A stretch of 9,846 nucleotides of DNA, taken from NCBI GenBank assembly GCA_959020865.1, contig CAUEUD010000138.1:1-9846 (forward strand), given 5' to 3'. The translations under genes and the position numbers were made by a program. A model generated the notes under the pieces. It was not told the DNA's origin and did not search any database. It saw nothing but the letters and a program-made list of their open reading frames with translations. Source of the stretch: Eubacterium limosum (GTDB lineage: Bacteria > Bacillota > Clostridia > Eubacteriales > Eubacteriaceae). Positions 1 to 5,576 of the stretch are shown here, piece by piece (positions within the stretch are counted from its first letter, which is position 1; each line of letters opens with the position of its first letter).

Positions 1-347
1 ATCAGAATCCAAGGGATTTGGAGCTTTACCTTCACGCTTATGAAAAGCCCTACTGTGATAAATCGCAGGTTGAGTATTGTATGCTGGTGTGCCAGGAGCA
101 TGGGATGTCTGTAGATAAAAAAATGGCTGAGGTTGCGGTACTCTCGACAACCAGCGTCTGGAGCCAACTCTATTTTAATGCGAAGCTGCTGTCTTCGCCT
201 GTGGATCTGGATGAGATACGGGACACAACAGATATTTTAAGATGGTGCTATCTGGGCTTTACCAGAGAAGAAGTCCTTGAAAAAATAAAAGAGGCAAAGC
301 AGCTTCTGGAAACTATACCGATACAGGGAATCCCGTTATTGGGATAG
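1..347 (+). CDS. TetR-family regulator, C-terminal ligand-binding part (5' end outside window)
   Basis: The open frame runs in from the left edge (first whole codon at 3), so the apparent TTG start at 18 is internal and about half of the protein, including the helix-turn-helix, is missing. What remains is a helical C-terminal domain that aligns end to end with the C-terminus of the complete TetR regulator at 396-1046. Shared blocks are AVLSTTSVWSQLY versus AVLSTSSSWGQLY, DTTDILRWCYLGF versus DSIDIMRWSYLGF, and KIKEAKQLLETIPI versus KIKQAETLLASLPI. The TetR assignment therefore rests on paralogy, not on a visible DNA-binding domain. It ends in TAG just before a terminator shared with its convergent paralog. 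Its target genes would lie to the left of the window. It could be a complete gene cut only by the window or a gene remnant; the intact frame to the edge favours the former. Confidence 0.8.
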   Translation, partial: QNPRDLELYLHAYEKPYCDKSQVEYCMLVCQEHGMSVDKKMAEVAVLSTTSVWSQLYFNAKLLSSPVDLDEIRDTTDILRWCYLGFTREEVLEKIKEAKQLLETIPIQGIPLLG

Positions 348-354
348 ATAAATT

Positions 355-393
355 AAAAAACGTCATCTCAATCACTGCGGAGATGACGTTTTT
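355..393. terminator. Bidirectional intrinsic terminator between the two convergent tetR genes
   Basis: A perfect 9-bp stem (CGTCATCTC at 361-369, GAGATGACG at 380-388) with a 10-nt loop is flanked by six A residues on the left (355-360) and five T residues on the right (389-393). Both strands therefore read as a hairpin plus U-tract. It lies 8 nt past the stop of the left regulator and 3 nt past the stop of the right one, so it should serve both. Confidence 0.9.
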
Positions 394-395
394 GT

Positions 396-1046
396 TTACT
401 GTTTTTCTAAAATGCGGATATTCATAATGGGCAGAGAGGCGAGCAGGGTCTCCGCCTGTTTAATTTTATCAATGATAAAGTCTGGTTCAAAACCCAGATA
501 AGACCATCTCATGATATCGATGGAATCCATGATATCCCGGTGAGTGAAGTGGTCTCTGTAGGGAACATCCTCGTTGGTATACAGTTGGCCCCATGAGGAG
601 GAGGTGGACAGAACCGCGATATCAATTTTTTTGCGGTCGATGGGATAATGATAAAAATCCAGAATTTTAACGCAGTTTTCCACAAGATCAGAGTCGTAGT
701 AGGATTGCTGATAAACCTCGACATAGAAGTTGAAATCCCATTCGTTATCATAGATTTCCCTCAGACTAAAGCGGTAGAGAGCTAAAAGACGAAGAAGCGG
801 ATCCTCAAATGTCATATCAGCTGTCAGTTTGTTAAAAGCTGCTTCTGCCTTCTGGTGAAATTCGTCAACAATATGGTGGGCAATGTCATATTTCCCATTG
901 AAATGGTAATAAGCCAATGCGTGGTTAATGCCGGCTTCCCTTGCAATATTACGGATTGTTGTTTTTTTAAATCCAATTTCATAAAATGATTTTTTGGCAA
1001 GGTTGAAAATCTTATCGCGGGTTTCCTTGCTTTTTTTATATTCCAT
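396..1046 (-). CDS. TetR/AcrR-family transcriptional regulator, likely repressor of the divergent methyltransferase-transporter operon
   Basis: A 216-residue protein, normal length for TetR regulators. Residues about 8-56 form the N-terminal DNA-binding domain: a first helix (ETRDKIFNLAKKSFYEIG), then the helix-turn-helix KKTTIRNIAREAGINHALAY ending in the typical YHF-x-GKYD segment. The remaining residues form a helical ligand-binding and dimerisation domain rich in aromatic residues (YVEVYQQSYY, W and Y residues around 150-190), compatible with a small hydrophobic or cationic ligand, though no ligand can be named. The ATG is preceded by a good ribosome site (AAGAGGAAACA). The gene is divergent from the MttB-like methyltransferase, with 168 bp between the two apparent starts and about 190 bp if the TTG start of the methyltransferase is used. 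That arrangement and the paired boxes in the gap suggest it controls that operon and itself. Role as repressor versus activator is inferred. Confidence 0.92.
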   Translation of the reverse strand: MEYKKSKETRDKIFNLAKKSFYEIGFKKTTIRNIAREAGINHALAYYHFNGKYDIAHHIVDEFHQKAEAAFNKLTADMTFEDPLLRLLALYRFSLREIYDNEWDFNFYVEVYQQSYYDSDLVENCVKILDFYHYPIDRKKIDIAVLSTSSSWGQLYTNEDVPYRDHFTHRDIMDSIDIMRWSYLGFEPDFIIDKIKQAETLLASLPIMNIRILEKQ

Positions 1047-1093
1047 TGTTTCCTCTTTTCATGATATTGTTCAATAATTGTGTTGCTGTGCTT

Positions 1094-1123
1094 ATTTTAT
1101 CACATTTCTCAAAACTTTTACAA
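1094..1123 (-). promoter_or_regulatory. Candidate leftward promoter for the tetR gene
   Basis: Read on the minus strand: TTGTAA (1118-1123), an 18-nt spacer, then TAAAAT (1094-1099) preceded by TG one base before it, an extended -10 feature. It is placed about 50 bp before the tetR start. It is weaker than the rightward promoter; the box at 1128-1145 lies just upstream of its -35. Confidence 0.5.
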
Positions 1124-1127
1124 CATA

Positions 1128-1145
1128 AAAATTAACCCGTTTAAA
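1128..1145. promoter_or_regulatory. Candidate TetR operator box 1
   Basis: This 18-bp box matches 1189-1206 at 17 of 18 positions, differing only at the central base (C at 1138 versus G at 1199). Its core TTAAcCcGtTTAA is a pseudo-palindrome with five of six pairs matching around 1138, as expected for a dimeric regulator. It sits between the -35 elements of the two divergent promoters, where it could affect both. Binding by the adjacent TetR protein is inferred from location. Confidence 0.6.
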
Positions 1146-1151
1146 AAAGTA

Positions 1152-1180
1152 TTGACACAATCGTAAAATCATGATATCCT
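1152..1180 (+). promoter_or_regulatory. Housekeeping-type promoter of the mttB-like/MFS/BCCT operon
   Basis: Perfect -35 TTGACA (1152-1157), an optimal 17-nt spacer, and -10 TATCCT (1175-1180). Transcription would start near 1187, giving a leader of about 52 nt to the preferred TTG start. A promoter this close to consensus implies control by repression, which fits the box that covers roughly +3 to +20 and the second box upstream of the -35. Confidence 0.8.
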
Positions 1181-1188
1181 ACAGTTAC

Positions 1189-1206
1189 AAAATTAACCGG
1201 TTTAAA
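1189..1206. promoter_or_regulatory. Candidate TetR operator box 2, just downstream of the predicted transcription start
   Basis: Near-identical copy of the box at 1128-1145, starting 61 bp after it, close to six helical turns, so both boxes face nearly the same side of the DNA. The core TTAAcCgGtTTAA pairs at five of six positions around 1199, and the central AACCGGTT is itself a perfect palindrome. Occupancy here would block RNA polymerase clearance from the promoter at 1152-1180. Confidence 0.62.
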
Positions 1207-1224
1207 TTTTTAGAATGAAAAAAC

Positions 1225-1241
1225 GAGGAGAGAGAACGTTG
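1225..1241 (+). promoter_or_regulatory. Ribosome binding site that decides a TTG start for the mttB-like gene
   Basis: GAGGAG (1225-1230) lies 8 nt before an in-frame TTG (1239-1241). The upstream in-frame ATG at 1215 has only A/T-rich operator sequence before it and no purine-rich ribosome site, and the ribosome site itself would lie inside the coding sequence if that ATG were used. From the TTG, the protein begins MKKFSHYVSKEDIERIHEES, a natural N-terminus for this family. Confidence 0.75.
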
Positions 1242-2675
1242 AAGAAATTTAGTCATTATGTTTCGAAGGAAGATATCGAACGCATCCACGAAGAGTCACT
1301 AAGAATTTTAAAAGAGGTCGGCGTACGTTTTGAGCATCCAAAAGCTCTGGAATTATTCAAAGAGCATGGTGCAGAGATTGAGGGGGACATTGTTTTTATA
1401 AGCGAAGATTTGGTGAATCAGGCCGTAGCGCAGTGTCCAGAGACATTTGAGCTGTATTCGACAAAGGGGTCTGTCACCATTGGCGACGGCAGCCGCGTTA
1501 ATATGCCTGCCTGTGGCGCAGTATATGTCGAGGACCATAATTCCATTCGCCGTATGCGCAATGAGGATACCATCAATATTTTCAAACTGGCGTCTACCAG
1601 TCCGGCAACAGATTATAATTACATGGACTATTTTGCGGATACTACTAATTTTACAAAAGAACAGAAAATTTTCTCGAATGTTGGGATGCTGTTAAAATAT
1701 AGCCCGCAGATCGCCTGCTTTGACCCGGATACCTTTTCAGTACCGCATGAGGAGCTTTTTGACACAACGGTAAAAAGCCTTAAAATTATCAAGGCCTTTG
1801 AAGGAGTAGAGGAACAGGAGCGCTATGTTAATTCCTTCTGTGTCAATTCCTTATCGCCGCTTTGCTATGATTTTGCACCTATTGAAAAGATGTTGGCCTT
1901 CTGTGCTGAAAAGCAGCCAATCTGGTTTACACCCTGCGCGATGCCGGCTTTAACCTCACCGCCATCTGTTTTTGCAACGGTAAGCCTGACCAACGCAGAA
2001 ATACTGGCGGGCTTAACGCTGGCACAGCTTGCCTGTCCGGGAGTGCCGGTCATTTACGGAAATACCTCAGCCTCCACTGATTTGAGAAGTATTCTTTTGA
2101 GCATCGGATCACCGGAAACCGCTTTAATGGTCTACGCGGCTGTAGCCATGACAGACTATTATAAAATGCCATGCCGCAGCGGCGGAAGCCTGAGCGACGC
2201 AAAGGATCTGGACTACCAGGCCGGCGCGGAATCTATGCTGGTGTTAAACGCGACCTATGAATCCGGCGTTGACCTGATCCTTCACGCCTGCGGTATTATG
2301 GGCTCTTTTAATATCTTCAGCTACGAAAAATATGTGCTGGATGAAGACACCTTGCTCTACGCAAGACGAATGGCCGCTGGAATTGATACCTCCGAAGAAA
2401 AAGGCTGCTTTGATTTGATCAGGAAAATCGGCCCGCGCGGCTCTTACTTAAAGGGCAGAACGCCAAAGATGTACCGCGAAGAATTTGTTATGCCAAAATT
2501 CTTTAACAAGCAAGACCCTAACGTATGGCAGAACGAAGGACGGCACTCCTTAAAAGAAGTGGCTGAAAATGTAGTAAAGGAAAGAATTGCCTCTTATCAG
2601 CCGCCGGAAATCACAAAAGAGCAAAACGATATTGTAGCACCGTATATTCCTGAAGAATATCGGGAAAGCATTTAG
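1239..2675 (+). CDS. MttB-superfamily corrinoid-dependent methyltransferase, non-pyrrolysine type (quaternary amine/betaine demethylase candidate)
   Basis: The protein has 478 residues from the preferred TTG start (486 from the ATG at 1215), the usual size for MttB-superfamily (COG5598) enzymes. The family demethylates trimethylamine or quaternary amines and passes the methyl group to a cobalt corrinoid protein in the cytoplasm. Visible landmarks, numbered from the TTG start, are an N-terminal helical segment with EEVGVRFEHPKALELFKEHGA-type sequence (about 25-45), then a TIM-barrel body including PGVPVIYGNTSASTDLRS (about 267-284) and RSGGSLSDAKDLDYQAGAES (about 313-332). The frame has no internal TAG, so no pyrrolysine is encoded, unlike the methanogen trimethylamine enzyme MttB. 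Characterised relatives of this class act on glycine betaine (MtgB), proline betaine (MtpB), carnitine (MtcB) and gamma-butyrobetaine (MtyB); I cannot tell which, if any, matches. It is first in an operon, 17 nt ahead of an MFS carrier. No partner corrinoid protein is in the window. Confidence 0.9.
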   Translation: MKKFSHYVSKEDIERIHEESLRILKEVGVRFEHPKALELFKEHGAEIEGDIVFISEDLVNQAVAQCPETFELYSTKGSVTIGDGSRVNMPACGAVYVEDHNSIRRMRNEDTINIFKLASTSPATDYNYMDYFADTTNFTKEQKIFSNVGMLLKYSPQIACFDPDTFSVPHEELFDTTVKSLKIIKAFEGVEEQERYVNSFCVNSLSPLCYDFAPIEKMLAFCAEKQPIWFTPCAMPALTSPPSVFATVSLTNAEILAGLTLAQLACPGVPVIYGNTSASTDLRSILLSIGSPETALMVYAAVAMTDYYKMPCRSGGSLSDAKDLDYQAGAESMLVLNATYESGVDLILHACGIMGSFNIFSYEKYVLDEDTLLYARRMAAGIDTSEEKGCFDLIRKIGPRGSYLKGRTPKMYREEFVMPKFFNKQDPNVWQNEGRHSLKEVAENVVKERIASYQPPEITKEQNDIVAPYIPEEYRESI

Positions 2676-2692
2676 AAAATTAGGAGAAAAAA

Positions 2693-3961
2693 ATGGATAG
2701 CACTACTAAAAACTCGAAAGTTAAAAAGTATGTGGCACTTTTTGCATTGATTCTTGCGGGAAGTACAATTTATGAACTTCCCTATTTGAGCTATAATTAT
2801 TATGACGTGATTCTGGAGGCCATGAATATTTCAAATTCCCAGCTAGGTCTGCTGATGAGTATTTTTGGTTTCATCTCAATGATTGGTTACTTTCCTGGCG
2901 GTTACCTGGCTGACCGCCTGTCTGCCAGAAAGCTGATTGCCTTCTCACTGGTGGGAACAGGCGCTCTTGGACTGCTATTGTCAACGTATCCGTCTTACCC
3001 TGTGCTTGTTTTTATTTATGTCATGTACGGTGTTCTTTCATCATTGACCTTCTGGGCTGCTATGCTGAAGGCCACAAGACAGCTGGGCGACAGCAGCGAG
3101 CAGGGAAGACTGTTTGGAATGCGCGAAAGCGGAACGGGTATTATGCCAGTGCTCTATGGGATGGTGATACTGTTCATCTTTAACACCACCGGGGCCAACT
3201 ATCTGGCGCTGCGCTGGGTTATTATCGGCTATGCGATTTTAGCCATCATTGGAGGTGTTTTTGCATGGTTTGGCCTGAATGATAATAAACCGACGGATAA
3301 CCCGGAAGAAAAAACAGGAGCATCTGTCAAGGATCTTGTCAAGGTTGTTAAAATGCCGAAGCTCTGGCTTTTGTCCATTGTTGTCTTTTCTGTCTGTTCC
3401 ATTTATGCGTCTTACTCTTATTTAACCCCCTATTTAACAGAATTTTTTGGACTGTCAGCCTCGACAGCCGCATTTCTTGGAATTCTGCGTATTTATGGAA
3501 TGGCGATTGTCGGAGGTCTCATCAGTGGGTTTATTGCGGATAAGATCGGTTCAAACATTAAGGTGATCTTTTTCACCTCCGTTATCCCGGTTATCTGCTA
3601 TGCTGCGTATATGATCATTCCGAATAATCCCCAGTATCTTGGCGTATTTATCGCTTTTATGCTGGCAACAGGACTTTCAATGTTCATGCTCAGAGGGATC
3701 TACTTTGCAGCCATTGATGAACTGAAAATTCCGCTGTCCTACAGCGGTACAGCAATGGGCTTTGTCTCTCTGGTCGGCTTCATTCCAGAAGCTTATATTT
3801 ATAGCCTGATCGGTAACTGGATGGATAAATATCCTGGAATTGGCGGATATCAGCATATCTTTGTGTACATGATTGTGGTGACCGCCATTGGGTTAGTAGC
3901 GGCTGGCGTTTTGTTCAGACAAATTCGGAAAAGTAAAGAACAGACAGCGGAAGTGGAGTAA
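2693..3961 (+). CDS. MFS transporter (paralog of the carrier at the right edge)
   Basis: A 422-residue, very hydrophobic protein with about 12 membrane helices in two halves joined by a charged cytoplasmic loop (about residues 195-222). The loop between helices 2 and 3 carries a recognisable MFS motif A, GYLADRLSARK (70-80), and the degenerate copy SGFIADKIGS occurs in the second half (278-287). The start has a strong ribosome site (TAGGAG) 6-7 nt upstream, and only 17 nt separate it from the methyltransferase, so the two are co-transcribed. Its C-terminal half aligns with the partial MFS protein at 8968-9846, for example LTPYLTEFFG with TTPYLTDAFL and VGFIPEAYIYSLIGNWMD with IGFLPESFMHQLFGSFID. 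The context suggests import of the methylated substrate or export of its demethylated product. The substrate and direction are not readable from the sequence. Confidence 0.9.
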   Translation: MDSTTKNSKVKKYVALFALILAGSTIYELPYLSYNYYDVILEAMNISNSQLGLLMSIFGFISMIGYFPGGYLADRLSARKLIAFSLVGTGALGLLLSTYPSYPVLVFIYVMYGVLSSLTFWAAMLKATRQLGDSSEQGRLFGMRESGTGIMPVLYGMVILFIFNTTGANYLALRWVIIGYAILAIIGGVFAWFGLNDNKPTDNPEEKTGASVKDLVKVVKMPKLWLLSIVVFSVCSIYASYSYLTPYLTEFFGLSASTAAFLGILRIYGMAIVGGLISGFIADKIGSNIKVIFFTSVIPVICYAAYMIIPNNPQYLGVFIAFMLATGLSMFMLRGIYFAAIDELKIPLSYSGTAMGFVSLVGFIPEAYIYSLIGNWMDKYPGIGGYQHIFVYMIVVTAIGLVAAGVLFRQIRKSKEQTAEVE

Positions 3962-4003
3962 GCAATAAAAAGACCTTTCAATGCTTAGAATAGAGGCGCT
4001 CAT

Positions 4004-5518
4004 ATGAAATACAGACAAATTCGGTGGGGTGTTTTTTTGCCGCCGGCCATATTGTTTATTGGATGTATCCTTTGGAATCTTTGTGACGGGGCGGGTTTTT
4101 CCGCTCTGGCCACAGCTTTTTATGACTGGATTCTTAATTATTTCGGCTGGGCGTTTCTGCTGACAGCTGTGGTTTCCCTTGGTGTCTGCGTATGGATTTA
4201 TTTTTCGCCGCTGGGCAGGGTTAGAATTGGCGGTCCCACGGCTAAACCAAAACTTACGAACTGGAACTGGTTCACAGTAACGCTCGGGACGACCATTGCA
4301 GCAGGGATTGTATTCTGGGGAGCGGCTGAACCGGTACAGCATATTCTGTACCCTCCAGAATCAAGCGGTATCACTGCAATGACCGCAGAGTCGGCCCGTT
4401 TTGCCATGGCGGCGATTTACAGGCACTGGACGGTGCTGCCCTACGCCATGTATACCCTGCTGGCGGTGATGTTCGCCTATGGCTGCTATAATATGAAGGC
4501 TTCTTTTTCCATTGGGTCGATGATGGCGCCATTGATTTCTGAAAAGCGCCGGGGAAGGATAAACGGACTCATTGATGTGGTCTGTGTTTTTTCACTGGTG
4601 ACAGGTCTTTCAGCGTCCCTTGGCATTGGAACCTTAAGCATTAACAGTGGTTTGGGCAGGCTTTTTGGTTTGCCGTCTAACCCGGCGGTCTGGCTTGTGA
4701 TTATTGTCCTTGTAGGCGGGATTTCTGTTATCTCGGCCATTTCAGGTATAAAAAAAGGGATTACACTTTTATCAAATATCAATGTTGGAATATACATTTT
4801 TATTCTTTTGTTTATCCTGTGCTTTGGCGGGACGCTCTTTATTGTATCCTTTGGGATTGAAGGAGCAGGGGAGTTTTTAGATACTTTTTTCTCCGGCGCA
4901 CTCTTTACGGGTGTCTTGGAGCATGATCCCTGGACTAAGAACTGGACCATGTACTATTTTGGTAACTGGATGGCCTGGACGCCTATCACGGCTGTGTTTC
5001 TCGGGCAGATCAGCTATGGAAGAACTATCCGGGAGATCATAAAAATGAATCTGCTTCTTACGGCACTGTTCAGTGTCTTGTGGTTTATGATTATCTCCGG
5101 CGCAACGGTAAATATTCTGTTTAACACGCCGGGATGTGGATGTGGATTGGTGGAGGCCTACCAGCTGGGTTATGAGAATGTTATTTACCAGCTTTTCAAA
5201 AATCTGCCAATGGCGGAGCTCATGGTCCCGGTTTATCTTGCGGCAGTATTGATCTCCTTTGTGACTGCGGCGGATTCTTCGACGGTTGCCATTACCAATC
5301 TGTGCTGCCGCCAGTTAGAAAGCGAAACAGTGGACAGTCCGGCATACCTCAAGGTTGTGTGGGGCGTCATTGTCGGTATCGTTACATGGATTATGATGGG
5401 GATCGGTGACGGGCTGACAGGAATAAAAATGCTGTCCAATATCGGCGGTCTGGCAGCAATGTTTCTGATCATCGGCGTTATTGCCAGTGCGGTGGTTTTA
5501 ATAAGGAAAACGAAATAA
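4004..5518 (+). CDS. BCCT-family transporter 1, with atypical aromatic cage
   Basis: A 504-residue membrane protein of the betaine/choline/carnitine transporter family, with about 12 helices. Family landmarks are FWGAAEP (104-110), HWTVLPYAMY in the substrate-cage helix (141-150), SGIKKGITLLSN (247-258) and WMAWTPITAVFLGQISYGRT (322-341). Compared with CaiT and BetP from memory, the cage keeps W142 and Y150 but has Tyr at 147 where CaiT has W147. It has Asn321 at the CaiT W323 position and Gln at the CaiT Y114 position, so it probably binds something other than a simple trimethylammonium compound or binds it differently. CaiT Arg262, which makes that carrier sodium-independent, aligns with Asn here. 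A GCGCG segment (377-381) is unusual. Ribosome site AGAGG lies 8-9 nt before the ATG. It is the third gene of the operon, 42 nt after the MFS gene, and a terminator follows directly. Confidence 0.93.
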   Translation: MKYRQIRWGVFLPPAILFIGCILWNLCDGAGFSALATAFYDWILNYFGWAFLLTAVVSLGVCVWIYFSPLGRVRIGGPTAKPKLTNWNWFTVTLGTTIAAGIVFWGAAEPVQHILYPPESSGITAMTAESARFAMAAIYRHWTVLPYAMYTLLAVMFAYGCYNMKASFSIGSMMAPLISEKRRGRINGLIDVVCVFSLVTGLSASLGIGTLSINSGLGRLFGLPSNPAVWLVIIVLVGGISVISAISGIKKGITLLSNINVGIYIFILLFILCFGGTLFIVSFGIEGAGEFLDTFFSGALFTGVLEHDPWTKNWTMYYFGNWMAWTPITAVFLGQISYGRTIREIIKMNLLLTALFSVLWFMIISGATVNILFNTPGCGCGLVEAYQLGYENVIYQLFKNLPMAELMVPVYLAAVLISFVTAADSSTVAITNLCCRQLESETVDSPAYLKVVWGVIVGIVTWIMMGIGDGLTGIKMLSNIGGLAAMFLIIGVIASAVVLIRKTK

Positions 5519-5570
5519 AAAAGGGACTGCTGTACTATGATTTTAATCAACGGACAGCAGTCCCTTTTTT
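5517..5570. terminator. Bidirectional terminator shared by convergent BCCT genes 1 and 2
   Basis: A perfect 17-bp inverted repeat: six A then GGGACTGCTGT at 5517-5533, and ACAGCAGTCCC then six T at 5554-5570, around a 20-nt loop. Both strands give a GC-rich stem followed by a U-tract. The left arm overlaps the TAA stop of BCCT 1, and the right arm ends 6 bp from the stop of BCCT 2, so it ends both transcripts. Confidence 0.95.
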
Positions 5571-5576
5571 ATTCGG

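Noticed and set aside
18..20. TTG as a start of the left TetR fragment
   Set aside because: The frame is open to position 3 and upstream residues (NPRD) still align with the paralog (NEWD); there is no ribosome site.
1060..1177. Repeated TCATGATAT at 1060-1068 and 1169-1177 as an operator pair
   Set aside because: The same string nearly recurs inside the tetR coding region (near 509-518), it is short and AT-rich, and the 18-bp boxes explain the region better.
2673..2675. TAG at the end of the MttB-like gene as a possible pyrrolysine codon
   Set aside because: It lies at the natural C-terminal end of the family, and the frame beyond it runs into the ribosome site and start of the MFS gene. 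In methanogen MttB the pyrrolysine is in the barrel, where this gene has sense codons.
3893..4342. 149-residue minus-strand open frame across the MFS/BCCT 1 junction, and other long antisense frames such as 4486-4950
   Set aside because: They lie antisense to well-supported membrane-protein genes, have no ribosome site and no recognisable domain; they are by-products of the coding bias of the true genes.
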